NCBI RefSeq assembly: GCF_000764305.2
Contig: NW_025934720.1
Coordinates: 868,001-932,000, forward strand
Reading direction: 5' to 3'
Origin: Hyalella azteca
Lineage: Eukaryota > Arthropoda > Malacostraca > Amphipoda > Hyalellidae
DNA length: 64,000 nucleotides
Below the pieces are notes generated by a model. The model worked only from the letters and a program-made list of their open reading frames with translations. It made no database searches and had not been told where the DNA came from. Numbering within the stretch: position 1 is the stretch's first letter; each line of letters starts with the position of its first letter. The position numbers and the translations under genes were made by a program. This document shows positions 1 to 10,095 of this stretch, piece after piece.

Positions 1-509
1 AAATCAAAAATTTTTTTGTTCATTTAAATTTTTCGAAAGAAAATGAAATAAAACGTGAAATTCATAGAAAACGGCAAAAGAGGGTGTACTGTAAAAATCG
101 AGCTCTTCATTCAATTAACGTGCTACAATATCGCGAGAAATACCATTCGATTCGTCAAACCATATCTAGCGATCATCCGGTTATTTTTTCAAATTTTTTA
201 GTTTATTTTTATTTTTCTAATTTTTTCGATATGGCCTCCCCCCTCATTTCTTCAATATATAATAAAAAAAAAAGAAATCAGAAAAGGGAACGGATGATGG
301 CTAGAGCTGGTCTTTACAAATCGAATGGTGTATCTCTCAATGCTGTAGCTTGAAAATCATAGGAGAAGATAGCTTTTTAAGATGAAAATGTTTTCAGGAG
401 GGCCAAATAACTAAAATTTATTGAAAAAAAGAAAATGCTGAAAAAATTGTTTGATACTGTGAGACCTCAAGCTTTTCCATTGCCAATTACTTGTACCGAG
501 GATGCCCTC
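1..509. other. AT-rich non-coding stretch
   Basis: AT-rich sequence with homopolymer runs. A short open frame at 84-353 has low-complexity hydrophobic composition and no recognisable domain, so I do not call it a gene. Nothing else is visible here. Confidence 0.5.
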
Positions 510-915
510 ACGCGTCTTTAGACTTATTCTTGTCCAGTTTAACGCAAATAAAAAGCTATAGATATTGTTTTTCTTATATATTTATTCAAATGGTCATTTT
601 ATAAAATTTCAAAACGACCTGACTCAAAAAGTATTTCATATGCATCCATAATCCATGGTTGTTGCTTTACTGAACACGTCTTCTTTGCAGCTTTAAATCG
701 AGTACAAACATATTGCAATTAACGCGAATAATGAGCTATAAATACAGATATAATTAAATACATGTTCATTTCATACATGTCTCATGTTCATACATTTCAA
801 ATACATGTTCATACATTTCAAATACATGTTCATACATTTTAAATACATGTTCAAATACATGTTTTCGTACATTTCAAATGCATGTTCATTTCATAAAGTT
901 CGAAACGCTCTCACG
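510..915. repeat. Diverged segmental duplication with a 21-bp array inside one copy
   Basis: Two related segments lie at about 510-645 and 675-915. Both carry a TAACGC(A/G)AATAA core, then AGCTATA(G/A)ATA, and later a TCATTT(T/C)ATAAA(A/G)TT block and a CAAAACG or CGAAACG block. The second copy is longer because a tandem array of a roughly 21-bp unit (TACATTTC, then AAATACATGTTCA) fills its middle at 757-895, with clean 21-bp steps at 791, 812 and 833. The first copy lacks this array, so the expansion probably arose after duplication. Confidence 0.6.
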
Positions 916-2066
916 AGAAACCGAAAAAGAGCTAAAGCACTGGGGTTCTTCATTTAATGCTAAATAGTTCTCTCTAAAAATGAGAATAAAAAACAGAAAA
1001 CTACATTTCGTCGATAACATAGAGTACATTCTCCCCTTATAATGATGCGTGCATTACTTTTGATGCTTCATTCCTTGTGCGCCGGTGAATCCTTGATTAG
1101 CAATTGAAATCTTACCTATTGTGTTTTACATCAGTGAACGGCAGGTTTAGTTTAGAGTATTATTCATATAATGTGGTTCTAAATAATGATTCATATTATC
1201 TGTTTATTTTTAGGCTATGCGAACGAATACCATAACTCTACTTCATTAGTGTTCTATAATCTAATGAACAGAGCATTATAGCTGTTGAACTTCTTATTTA
1301 AAAAATTGGTTGAATCGTGTGATAATTCATTATGTGATTAGCACGTTATCTGCTAATGAGTGCAATATCATGTTACTGGTTACAAGTCTAATTAGGGTTA
1401 ACATATATTTAACCCTGATTTGATAAAATATGAACAGCACACCTTTTTTCACACACACAAAGATTACACCAAGCAATCGAAGCACGTGCGTAGACACCTC
1501 TTATTTATAAATTTAGTATTCACAATACAGCTCTGACTTACTTTATATTTTAAAATTCATGTATCGTATAGGTATCCTTTCATTAACGTAAGAACATGTT
1601 TTGAATAACTAGAAACCTACAAAGAAGAACTGGATCACCATAATTCTTTATGTGTTCAGGAGGTTCTCTATACGACTTACCTGATCAACTGTAGTCCTGG
1701 CGGGAAGTGAGTAACTCTTTCTCTGAACTCTTACTCAACTATACTGAGACCATATCAGCGTTATCATCTTTATATATAGTGCATGTTTTTATCGGCTAAG
1801 GTTCTTGTCTCAGAAGCCGACTGATGTATGCTATCAATAGAATAATTAATAGTGAAGACTGGGTTCTTTGTGCATGATATCATCCTCATTGCGTCAATGC
1901 AATTTAAAACCAACGTTATCATTTTAAATGCTGATTTAATGATTTCATTCTGATCCTGCTAGCCCGGCTGCTTCGTCGGAACTATTCGCTGGTAATTTAG
2001 AATATTTAATATCAAACCCGCAGCTATTTCAAAATTTTTCATTTCTTCACAACCAAGAATTGCGAA
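916..2066. other. Non-coding stretch, nothing recognised
   Basis: AT-rich sequence with frequent stops in all frames. A short CA run (CACACACA) lies near 1450. No gene, repeat array or RNA gene was recognised. Confidence 0.5.
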
Positions 2067-2095
2067 GATTGCGGCGCAATTCTTGCGCCGCAATC
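2067..2095. repeat. Perfect GC-rich hairpin with a competing partner
   Basis: A 13-bp stem (GATTGCGGCGCAA and its complement) flanks a 3-nt loop, unusual in this AT-rich setting. Just upstream, AGAATTGCG (2057-2065) is also perfectly complementary to CGCAATTCT (2075-2083), which overlaps the hairpin. Two mutually exclusive foldbacks are therefore possible. It could be the scar of a mobile element or a cruciform site. No function is shown. Confidence 0.7.
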
Positions 2096-2690
2096 GTGAA
2101 TACGTAAATCCCACAGAAAATTATCTTCACAAGTTTGAATTGAATCCTCGTTGCTGGGCCAAATATGTAAATAATTTACCCTCTGCGAAGCTGCGATCAC
2201 CTAAAAAAAATATTTTTAATGGGGCCTCATGTAGTGTATTATTTCTTTATTACCTAGCAGAGCTTCAAGAAATTGATGTCTATCATTAATTATATGCATA
2301 TTTATATATTTAAACTTCTATAAAAATGGCTTTTGAATAATCTGTGTTTGGTTTAGGTAGGGTAAATTTTGATATCAAATCTATTTTTATGCTTTGCGGG
2401 GCATGGAAGTCAAGAATTTTCAATTACACCTTTTTTGGTTTAGATCTGATGTTATAAATGTACTAAATAAAACGAATAATAATACCACTTGATTCATCTC
2501 GTTCTTAATCTTCAGTTAAAGTTCAGTTAAAGTTTGGATGCAAGTTCAGTTTTTCCCAGTTGATCCAATCGACGGACAGGACAAAAACTAAATGCAAATG
2601 TGATTTCGAACCCACGAACCCACGTCCCAGCAACGGCCAAACAAACTCCACGCCCGCTCAATTCCACTTGCTTTCTCCCTTTCCTGCTCA
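2096..2690. other. Upstream region of the small peptide gene
   Basis: Mostly non-coding, with open frames at 2083-2289 and 2560-2757 that lack domain signatures. The latter is simply the in-frame upstream extension of the peptide gene, and a TATA box lies downstream within it, so it is more likely promoter than coding sequence. Confidence 0.4.
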
Positions 2691-2697
2691 GGCTCAT

Positions 2698-2704
2698 TAT
2701 ATAG
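2698..2704 (+). promoter_or_regulatory. TATA box of the small peptide gene
   Basis: TATATAG lies 60 nt upstream of the ATG at 2758. A CATT initiator-like sequence falls about 33 nt downstream (A at 2731), near the usual TATA-to-start spacing, giving a 5' leader of about 27 nt. The TATA is seen directly; the start site is inferred. Confidence 0.45.
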
Positions 2705-2757
2705 CACAATCATCAGTACAGCCAATAAACATTACAAAATGCTTATCATCGTCTGAC

Positions 2758-2913
2758 ATGAAGTTCTGTCTTGTTATATTTTTACTGTTACTGACTATTA
2801 ATTGTAATACAAATGTTTTATCCTGTACAAATTATGTGGACCTAATGCGATTGAATTGTACTGCTGTTCATTGTCCAGAAAAATATTTCGTTGTTCACTC
2901 TTGCTGTCAGTGA
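2758..2913 (+). CDS. Candidate secreted small cysteine-rich peptide (51 aa)
   Basis: This 51-codon frame starts with a classic signal peptide: MKF, then an uninterrupted hydrophobic core (VIFLLLL), and a plausible cleavage near residues 20-22 (NVLS). The mature part of about 29 residues has five cysteines, at residues 23, 34, 39, 49 and 50, ending in CCQ. The C-x4-CP-x8-CC spacing loosely recalls the end of von Willebrand type C-like domains, but no family can be assigned. I chose the ATG at 2758 over the longer in-frame frame from 2560 because only 2758 puts the signal peptide at the N-terminus and because the TATA box lies between them. AATAAA occurs at 2976. The odd number of cysteines could mean dimerisation, or a missed exon (a weak GTGATG donor overlaps the stop). 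Secretion is inferred; function is unknown. Confidence 0.5.
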   Translation: MKFCLVIFLLLLTINCNTNVLSCTNYVDLMRLNCTAVHCPEKYFVVHSCCQ

Positions 2914-2975
2914 TGCTAGATACTTCAATTCAATGATGCATGAGTGAAAAACTTCAATTCTCAAGGCTGGGTCGT

Positions 2976-2981
2976 AATAAA
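2976..2981 (+). terminator. AATAAA polyadenylation signal
   Basis: A canonical AATAAA lies 63 nt after the stop of the 51-aa peptide frame. With the TATA box it frames a compact intronless transcription unit of roughly 260-280 nt. Confidence 0.4.
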
Positions 2982-5900
2982 GTGAATTAGTGACGGGATC
3001 CGTACCGCCATCACTGATAACGTCTGACTGCAGCTAATCTCCTGTCCGATAACCGCAGTCAAGACGATTCATAATGCACAACGCCATGATTCATTACAGT
3101 TATACCGAATACTGATGACGTCACCCCTTGATGCCGATTTCATTCTACAATTTTTTTTCAAGTAGGTTTTATTTATAGTGAACTTTCAGCTGGGAATTAG
3201 CTAGAAACTGATTACTGTCACGGTTGAAAATATTCATATGTCATTAACTCGCTTTGATTCAGAATGTTTTTCCATGACGAAAACAATCACCGAACAAAAT
3301 ATTTGACCAATATATAAACTAATACTAGTTCTTATTATTAATGCTCTTTCCGTACTTGTATGGGTTTTCTATCAGCCTCGAATCTGCTCTTGATTCGAGA
3401 TACGAGTGTAGGAGTTTACCCTCTGTATTCCGCCTGCGTCGATTCCGTGTCGGTGGAAAATCAGGGCTAAAGTTGGCATTACTCATATCATGAAAATCTG
3501 GTCACAATCCTGCGGGATTACCCTCAACCGCACGGCCAGATGAACCCTTAATACCGGGAACTCTTCCATCTTTAATATAAAGACGTCGTCGTCGAAGCTT
3601 TTTCCGGACTCTGCGAAGAACTTTCCTTAATTGGAGAAGACTTTTTTATTTTTTGCTGACCTGAAACTCAACGATAACTTCGGGGAATGTTTTAGCGACC
3701 TCATGTTATTGGGCGCTATTTTTATGGAATAAAATTTTGCTTAACTATATAATTGGTTGGCCATCAAATATTTTTATTCGTCTTATGTGATATTTGTGAT
3801 CATGACGGTCTTTGAAATTCATAGACAATTATTAATTGAAGTGATCAAAACGTTATCTGCTGTGCGAATATTCTCCTGTAGGCAGTGTTGCAGCATAGTT
3901 TTTTTTTTCCGGTACGGTACCAACGGTCAAGGCAGTTTGACATCTTTTTGCGGATGCGTTAACGTCGTCGCTGCTATTCGTATCGTCGATGTCATGTGTA
4001 GTGGAACATTAACCGCAAACTTCACTATCTTAGGTTGTTCAAAAAGAGAATAATCTATCTTCCAACCAAGTTTGAAAAACTTAAATTTTCTCCTCAACCT
4101 CGTCATACTCTAACTAAACAATATAATTCCGGGTGGATTTTCATTGTATTTTCATATCGTATATTATTTATTGACATTGCAGTCATATTTTTCTCAGTTT
4201 AATAAGGCCCTTAGAGCATACGGAGCAAGTGATAACGACAATTGGAGCGTGAGATATTTGTGCTCGTTTGAGAGCAGCCGACAAATTGTCGGGTCTCGCG
4301 TATCTCCTTACTTGAGTTTAAAGAAAATGGCACATGATTACTTCATTCCAATATTATTACCTTGAACTGGCAAAATGACACTGGCACTGGCTGTGATCCG
4401 CAACTCAAGTTTTACTTGAATTTTTGTATGAATTTTTTGTTTGAACTTGGTAAGCTTTTTTAAGCCCCCTTTGTCAGCTAAGAGAATCTTGATGACAAGG
4501 TTCCGGTAGCATCCGTGTCTAATTAAAATGAGATACTGGGTGGCAAAAGCGTCCGTGTTGGCATCGAGTGTCACGAAAGCTATCACACAGGTTGGGGGAT
4601 GAAACAGAATTCTCCGTCGTGAGCTGAACGTCTGCAATTACGACGAACTCTAACCGTAAAACTAAGAGCACGGGCAACGAAGTTCATAAGATTATCTTAT
4701 CTAATCAAGTTTCCGCATGATGGTTCGTAAAACGTGTACTCGATTTCACATTTGTTACTTACATTTTCGGGGCACAAAGTTATTGTAATCGGAGTAACAA
4801 ATGTATGTAGTTAACCATATATACATACAACGCTGCACCCGGAGTTCATGAACCAAGGCCACGTTTGTCCCAAAAAACTCGCATGGTTTCGGTGGTGGCT
4901 GCAATTGGATGAGCCGTGATTAGCATTTAGAGCCTAAAGTGTTTATCGCAGTCCTCTGTTTTAATAAATCGTAGTGTCCAAATGTTATATATTAATTGAT
5001 AGGCAAATTCAAGGCAAAACACGGCTCATCAATTCACGGCAAAACATAATTTAAATTGAATATTAGACGTGGCTATGCAGAAAGCGAGGATTAAAGGATT
5101 TGCCGGTGACGCTGGTATTTGTTGGTCGGACATCAACTGTATTAGCTGACGTGTGTTTAAATGATGGAACGCGGGTTTGTGGATTACGTCCTCTCAGATA
5201 TACCAGGAACAGAATTCACCTTTGTTTATGTCCCTTGCTTACGAATTTCGCTGGGCTTATTTTGTGGGTATCTGTCATCAAGAGTTTCGAGAAAAGCTGG
5301 CGTTGAGAGACTGCAATTGAGCTTTATGATATAATCCGAATAACCCAGAATGACGATTTGTTAGAATTTCTCACACTTTGATGGTTCTCATTAGATGATA
5401 TTAAAATTTTATTGTATGCCAATTGGGCTGAAGTTCTAGTTATTATTTAAAATATTTTATGATGTAATACAAAAGTTAATTTTAATAACGAGTCGAGGAA
5501 ATAGAGTGGATTATTTGCCAGAAATTACCAACAGTTTACTTTTCCTTCATTTAGAATTTAATCCTTGTACCTAGCTTTAAACTTCTATCCATTCAAGGAA
5601 TAATTTCTTGAGCTACTGTTCAAATTTGTGGGTGCAGAAATAAGATGTAACTTTGAAATTATTAATGATCATATTAGTTATATTAAGGCTCACATGAACT
5701 AACTCTGTTATTGAAGCTAACGCCCACTTGTTTATCTTCCTATTAGCGGATTTTTTTTTAATTATGAAATTTGATAATAGAATTTTAGGGACTGCTTGTA
5801 TACGAGTTCTTTCTGTGTTGGATATTATATTTTTGTATAAATGCTCTATCTTTGATTTAACTTGTGATGTCAGGAGTATTTCCAGCCTCATCGGACTATC

Positions 5901-8900
5901 CTGAGCAGATACGTAACATTTTTCCAGGATTGTTGTTGATGTGGTAAATTATTAATGCGCTCCCGTGAGGTGGAAGTTATTAATGAATTCAGCCTTACAG
6001 AACTGCTCCCGGAAGCCTGCAGAAGTCGATTGTGCTGACAGCCGCAAGAAATTTCACTTAAATTTATCTGCGCACGAGTAAATTTGACGGTTCATGTTGA
6101 GTGCTTTTATCCCTGATAGTCAACAAGTTTTAAAATAATGTTGAATAAACAAAATTTGCAGTAAATGATCGTTTATTTGGTAATTTATGATTATGAGGTG
6201 CTTGATGTTATTTTGTGAACGCTGCCAAGTCTCACGATCTTCTTCTCTGGATTTATCCAAAACTAGGTTTAATTAACTAATAAAGGTAATAAATATTATA
6301 ATATAAAAAATTATTATATAATAATAATTTTTATCACAGTTAGAAATACAAAAAATTACAATGAAGAAATAACAAATGTATTTCAATAGGAAAAATGAAG
6401 TATGTATTTCCATTTATTATGTTCCTCGTTAAAGAAATTTTCAAACTATCGACTGAATCGAGCCTCTTCTAATCAATGATCAATACAATATCAGCGACGT
6501 CAGGCTTGATCTCTAGTCGCGCATACAATTCATCAAGATTATCATAATTGGATGCAAGTTCCGTGCGATAATTAGCATCTTTTCTCAAAGTTTCCTACAA
6601 GAGGATGCTTGAAGCGGTTGGCTCCCTCATTTGCATTATCAACTTCTGCATGCTGTCACCGGTCGTCTCCATCAGTTCGCCTGAAGCTCAAACAAACTGA
6701 CACATCTTCTCAAAACTGGACGCTCGCTAAAAATACCGCTGCATCCAATGGCGCAAAAACTTCATCCCAAGCATCTGTCACCCTCAGTGTGAGCTCAGGC
6801 GCCGACCTGTGCGGATGTGTAGGCTAGTGGGGTCGACCTGGACCGACGGTCCTTGTAGTTGAATATCAACTGCTGCCTCCGTGGACTTTTGCCGCAATAT
6901 TTTATTCCTAACCTTTAACTCCTATACAACGATTACATTAAAAGCGTATCGTATGTTAATATTATAATATTACCTGAAATATCATGATTGATAAATCGAA
7001 TTTTCATATTTTGATCAGTTCGGCAAGATTATTCAAAATATTCTATTAATACAATCGATAAATTATCAAGAGATTTATTCGGCCAAGCCTTATGAATTTT
7101 TTGCCATACTTTTTGTTACTTAAATATATCTGTAACGATGGCTTCACTCTGGCGCTTGGCCGGAGCCACAAACTGCAAATAAATAAGTATTTCTCGAAAT
7201 ACGGAGCTCTGTGGGAAATTTTCTTATGTAAACTGCAGTAAAAACTTTGAATGCCTACCGTATATTAGCTAAATAGTGCACTGCACGAATTGCTGTGTAA
7301 CGGGCGTTTAAACGTTTATACTCGACGTGGGAAGTTTATCGACGTGGGAAGTTTTAGATTGCCATATTTCGAAATAAATAGGAAAATAGACATAAAATAA
7401 CAAATTACGATTTTTAGAAGTGTGCAAAGTAACATATTAACATAGTACTCTGAAAATATTAACATACGTAACATGCATAAGTGAACAACAGTGTGGAACT
7501 CAGAAGAAATTCATTCAATTCGCCTAACTTATTATCTATCTTTTTATTAGTATAAAAGTGAAAGATTTTGTGTTGCTGTGTGAACTTTTATGTAATGTTG
7601 GAGGGCAAAAGAAGAATATTTCCTTAAGAAAAAAAATTTGTTCGTTAAATTTCCTCGGTATTATTCCAGCATTTTACACCAACTTCTTGGAACGGGCAAA
7701 CATTTTGATCTTTATGTCGACTTGTAACTTCTACGGAGTTCCTCGTTACTTATTCGTATCGAAATTTTTGGAGCGACTAATTTTAGTTCCAAAAGATTCA
7801 CTGTCGCATTCATTTCAGTTTATATTTTTGATACCAACGAAGGCCAGGGATTGCAGCCATACAAAACTAATAATTATTATAGCTCTCAGTATTATAGCTC
7901 AATTTTTTTACTTCCCAGAGCTAGAATTCATGCACGATGCCATTGATTTTTGGTTGGCATGTATGCCTCGGTTGACACGAGCGTCTTGTGAATGTTTTAT
8001 TTGAATACGAGTCACAGATTTCAACTCCAAATTTAGAGGCGTTACCCCTCCTGTATTCTGTTGCCTGTCACAAATAAGAGTTTTGACCTGCTTTTTACTG
8101 CCAAACTTTGGCCAGCTGTAAAAATTGACAAATTGCTTTCTAGAAGTGGACCTCGCTCCTTTGGTCGAGAGTTCCTCGGCTAACGCTGGAGCATTAATTT
8201 TAGTTGCGTATTATATATTGATTTATTCGCTCGTTTTTTTTCTTGATTGTGGCTGCTGCAAGCCGCATACGAGAAATGCCATTTCCATCCTTCTAATTAG
8301 TCAACTAATTAAATATTGCTAGGGAAGTATTCTAACGAAAACACAAGAAAGCAAAGCAAAGAATTTGAACGAAAACTGCATGATTCTGCCAGGTGATGGC
8401 ACTGTACATTCTAGTGTCCAAAAGTGAATAAACATCTCTTATTTTCCATGAACAATTATTTTTCATCTTCAGTGATCATAGTCGTCATTGTATTTATAAT
8501 CATTATTATCAAGTTCTGTAAATCCATCCTAAATTAAAATTGCGACCATGGACGTGGTCACTGCAGGGATTCGAGATGAGGCTGGAGACGGAGCATGAGC
8601 TAGGCTCATGAAAAAAAAAGTCGGCTAACTAATTTAATTACTTATGAGTATCGATACAAGAATTGTTACGGACAGAAACATCTTGGTAATTATTCTGCAA
8701 TCCAAGTCATATTAAACTGAACTTGTTTTCTATTCATATCCAATTCATTCTTCAAAGGTGTGAGATATTTTGTACAGTTTAAAACAACACTTTTTGATTA
8801 CTCCACGATATTCAGTTTTATTAAAAAAAATAATAATACTCCGTCAAATTCGATTGCGGAGAAATATATTGCAATTGACTATTTTTATTTATTCAAGGTC

Positions 8901-10041
8901 ATTTCTGACGGCCTTAAAATTATGCACATTGTTGCAATTCGTTCTATTCAATGACACAAACTCTGTGACAAGCTTGCTTCATCCTATTAGGCTGCATTGT
9001 AACCGGAAACTCGAAGTAAAGTTGTAAAGTTAACTCTATTCAAGAAACTTCGAGTAGGCAGTAAAAATTGGATTTTTCTCGTTGAAAAAGAGTGAAGTCA
9101 TAAGATAGCAGCATAAAAGTGGCGGACATTAATGACATGAATAAATCAAGATTGTTTATTACTCGGTTTAAAATTATTATTGCTCTTATATACTCTCTTG
9201 ATTTCCTAATGTTTTCATTAAGTCAAAACCGATTAAAATAGATTTTGATTTCAATTATTCTGTCCAGTTAATTGGTTTCATTAGTGATTAATGCATACTG
9301 TGAATTATTATTCGCCCTCGAGTCTAAACTTTGAGTTTGTGTCATCATTGAGCGTCTTTAAACAAGCGCCCGATTGCATTGTGTGTTCCAGAATCCTAGA
9401 AATCCTGTAACTCCAAGAATGTGGTCCACGATGCAGCGTAACTGTACATGACAGCTCATGAAGTTTCTTCTCATGTACGGATAAAGTTCTCAGGGCTTCG
9501 TTTGATGCGGACAGAAAACAAATTCCGAGCTTTTTTGGGTGGAGGATGCAATGGAGTTGCTCAATGGGTGCTGGGAAGTTTTCTTGTCTGTGTAGCCATT
9601 ACATTTAAGAGTGTTCTCAAGGTTCTTTCGTTGATTTCGTTCAATTTTATATTTTACAGGGTAAATAAATTGTGTTCCAGATCTGATCTCACGCATCTGC
9701 AACGGGAGTTAAAAGCTGCAAAGCTTTTATTTGGATTGTGAATATTATTCAGTCAAACATGAGTGCATTAAGAGTGAATTTCAAGTCGTCGGTAATTTAC
9801 GTGGAATATGTGAATGATCTGTAGCCAGTGTTGGTGGAATTGTAAGTGTAGTTATCTTATGGGTTTAGATTTATACCCAAAGTTATAAAGTTTGTGTATT
9901 TTAATGTAGGGAATTTTACAGCAAATCGTAGTATTCTTTAGAATATAACTTGAATTATACTAATTTTACTTACTTTTCTAATCTCTGCTTCTCAAAATTT
10001 ACGCTTTACACGATGACGCAAATGATATCCTATATTCAAAT
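2982..10041. other. 7-kb stretch without a convincing gene
   Basis: Mostly AT-rich and stop-dense. Open frames at 3757-4053, 4338-4637 (minus), 5613-5891 (minus), 6609-6827, 7558-8004 and 9448-9741 lack recognisable domains, start contexts or splice partners. The 7558-8004 frame (148 codons) is the longest; it is hydrophobic and F/L/I-rich, as expected of chance frames in AT-rich DNA. A moderately GC-rich island at 6480-6900 shows several short protein-like runs on both strands and could be an old coding or transposon relic, but no frame is coherent. If the large ORF at 10096 is an internal exon, part of this stretch is its upstream intron. Confidence 0.4.
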
Positions 10042-10079
10042 GATATCCAATATTCCGAATTCCGCCCTTGATATCCAAT

Positions 10080-10081
10080 AG
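10080..10081 (+). promoter_or_regulatory. Possible 3' splice acceptor of the giant exon
   Basis: CCAATAG ends at 10081, with a modest pyrimidine tract (TTCCGCCC) upstream. The in-frame stop (TGA) that closes the frame upstream lies just before, at 10069-10071. An exon beginning at 10082 would enter in phase 1 and extend a hydrophobic run (IFA before the ATG-encoded residue). The AG lies in the second copy of a 19-nt direct repeat (10042-10060 and 10070-10088). The single difference between the copies, T at 10053 versus G at 10081, is what creates the AG. Confidence 0.35.
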
Positions 10082-10095
10082 TCCGAATATTTGCT

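Noticed and set aside
1660..1710. U1 snRNA-like start (ACTTACCTG followed by CTGGCGGG)
   Set aside because: The two pieces are separated by an insertion and no U1 stem-loops follow. It is coincidental.
7558..8004. 148-codon hydrophobic ORF as a membrane protein
   Set aside because: No ATG start (it begins with GTG), low-complexity F/L/I-rich composition typical of AT-rich chance frames, no splice or promoter support.
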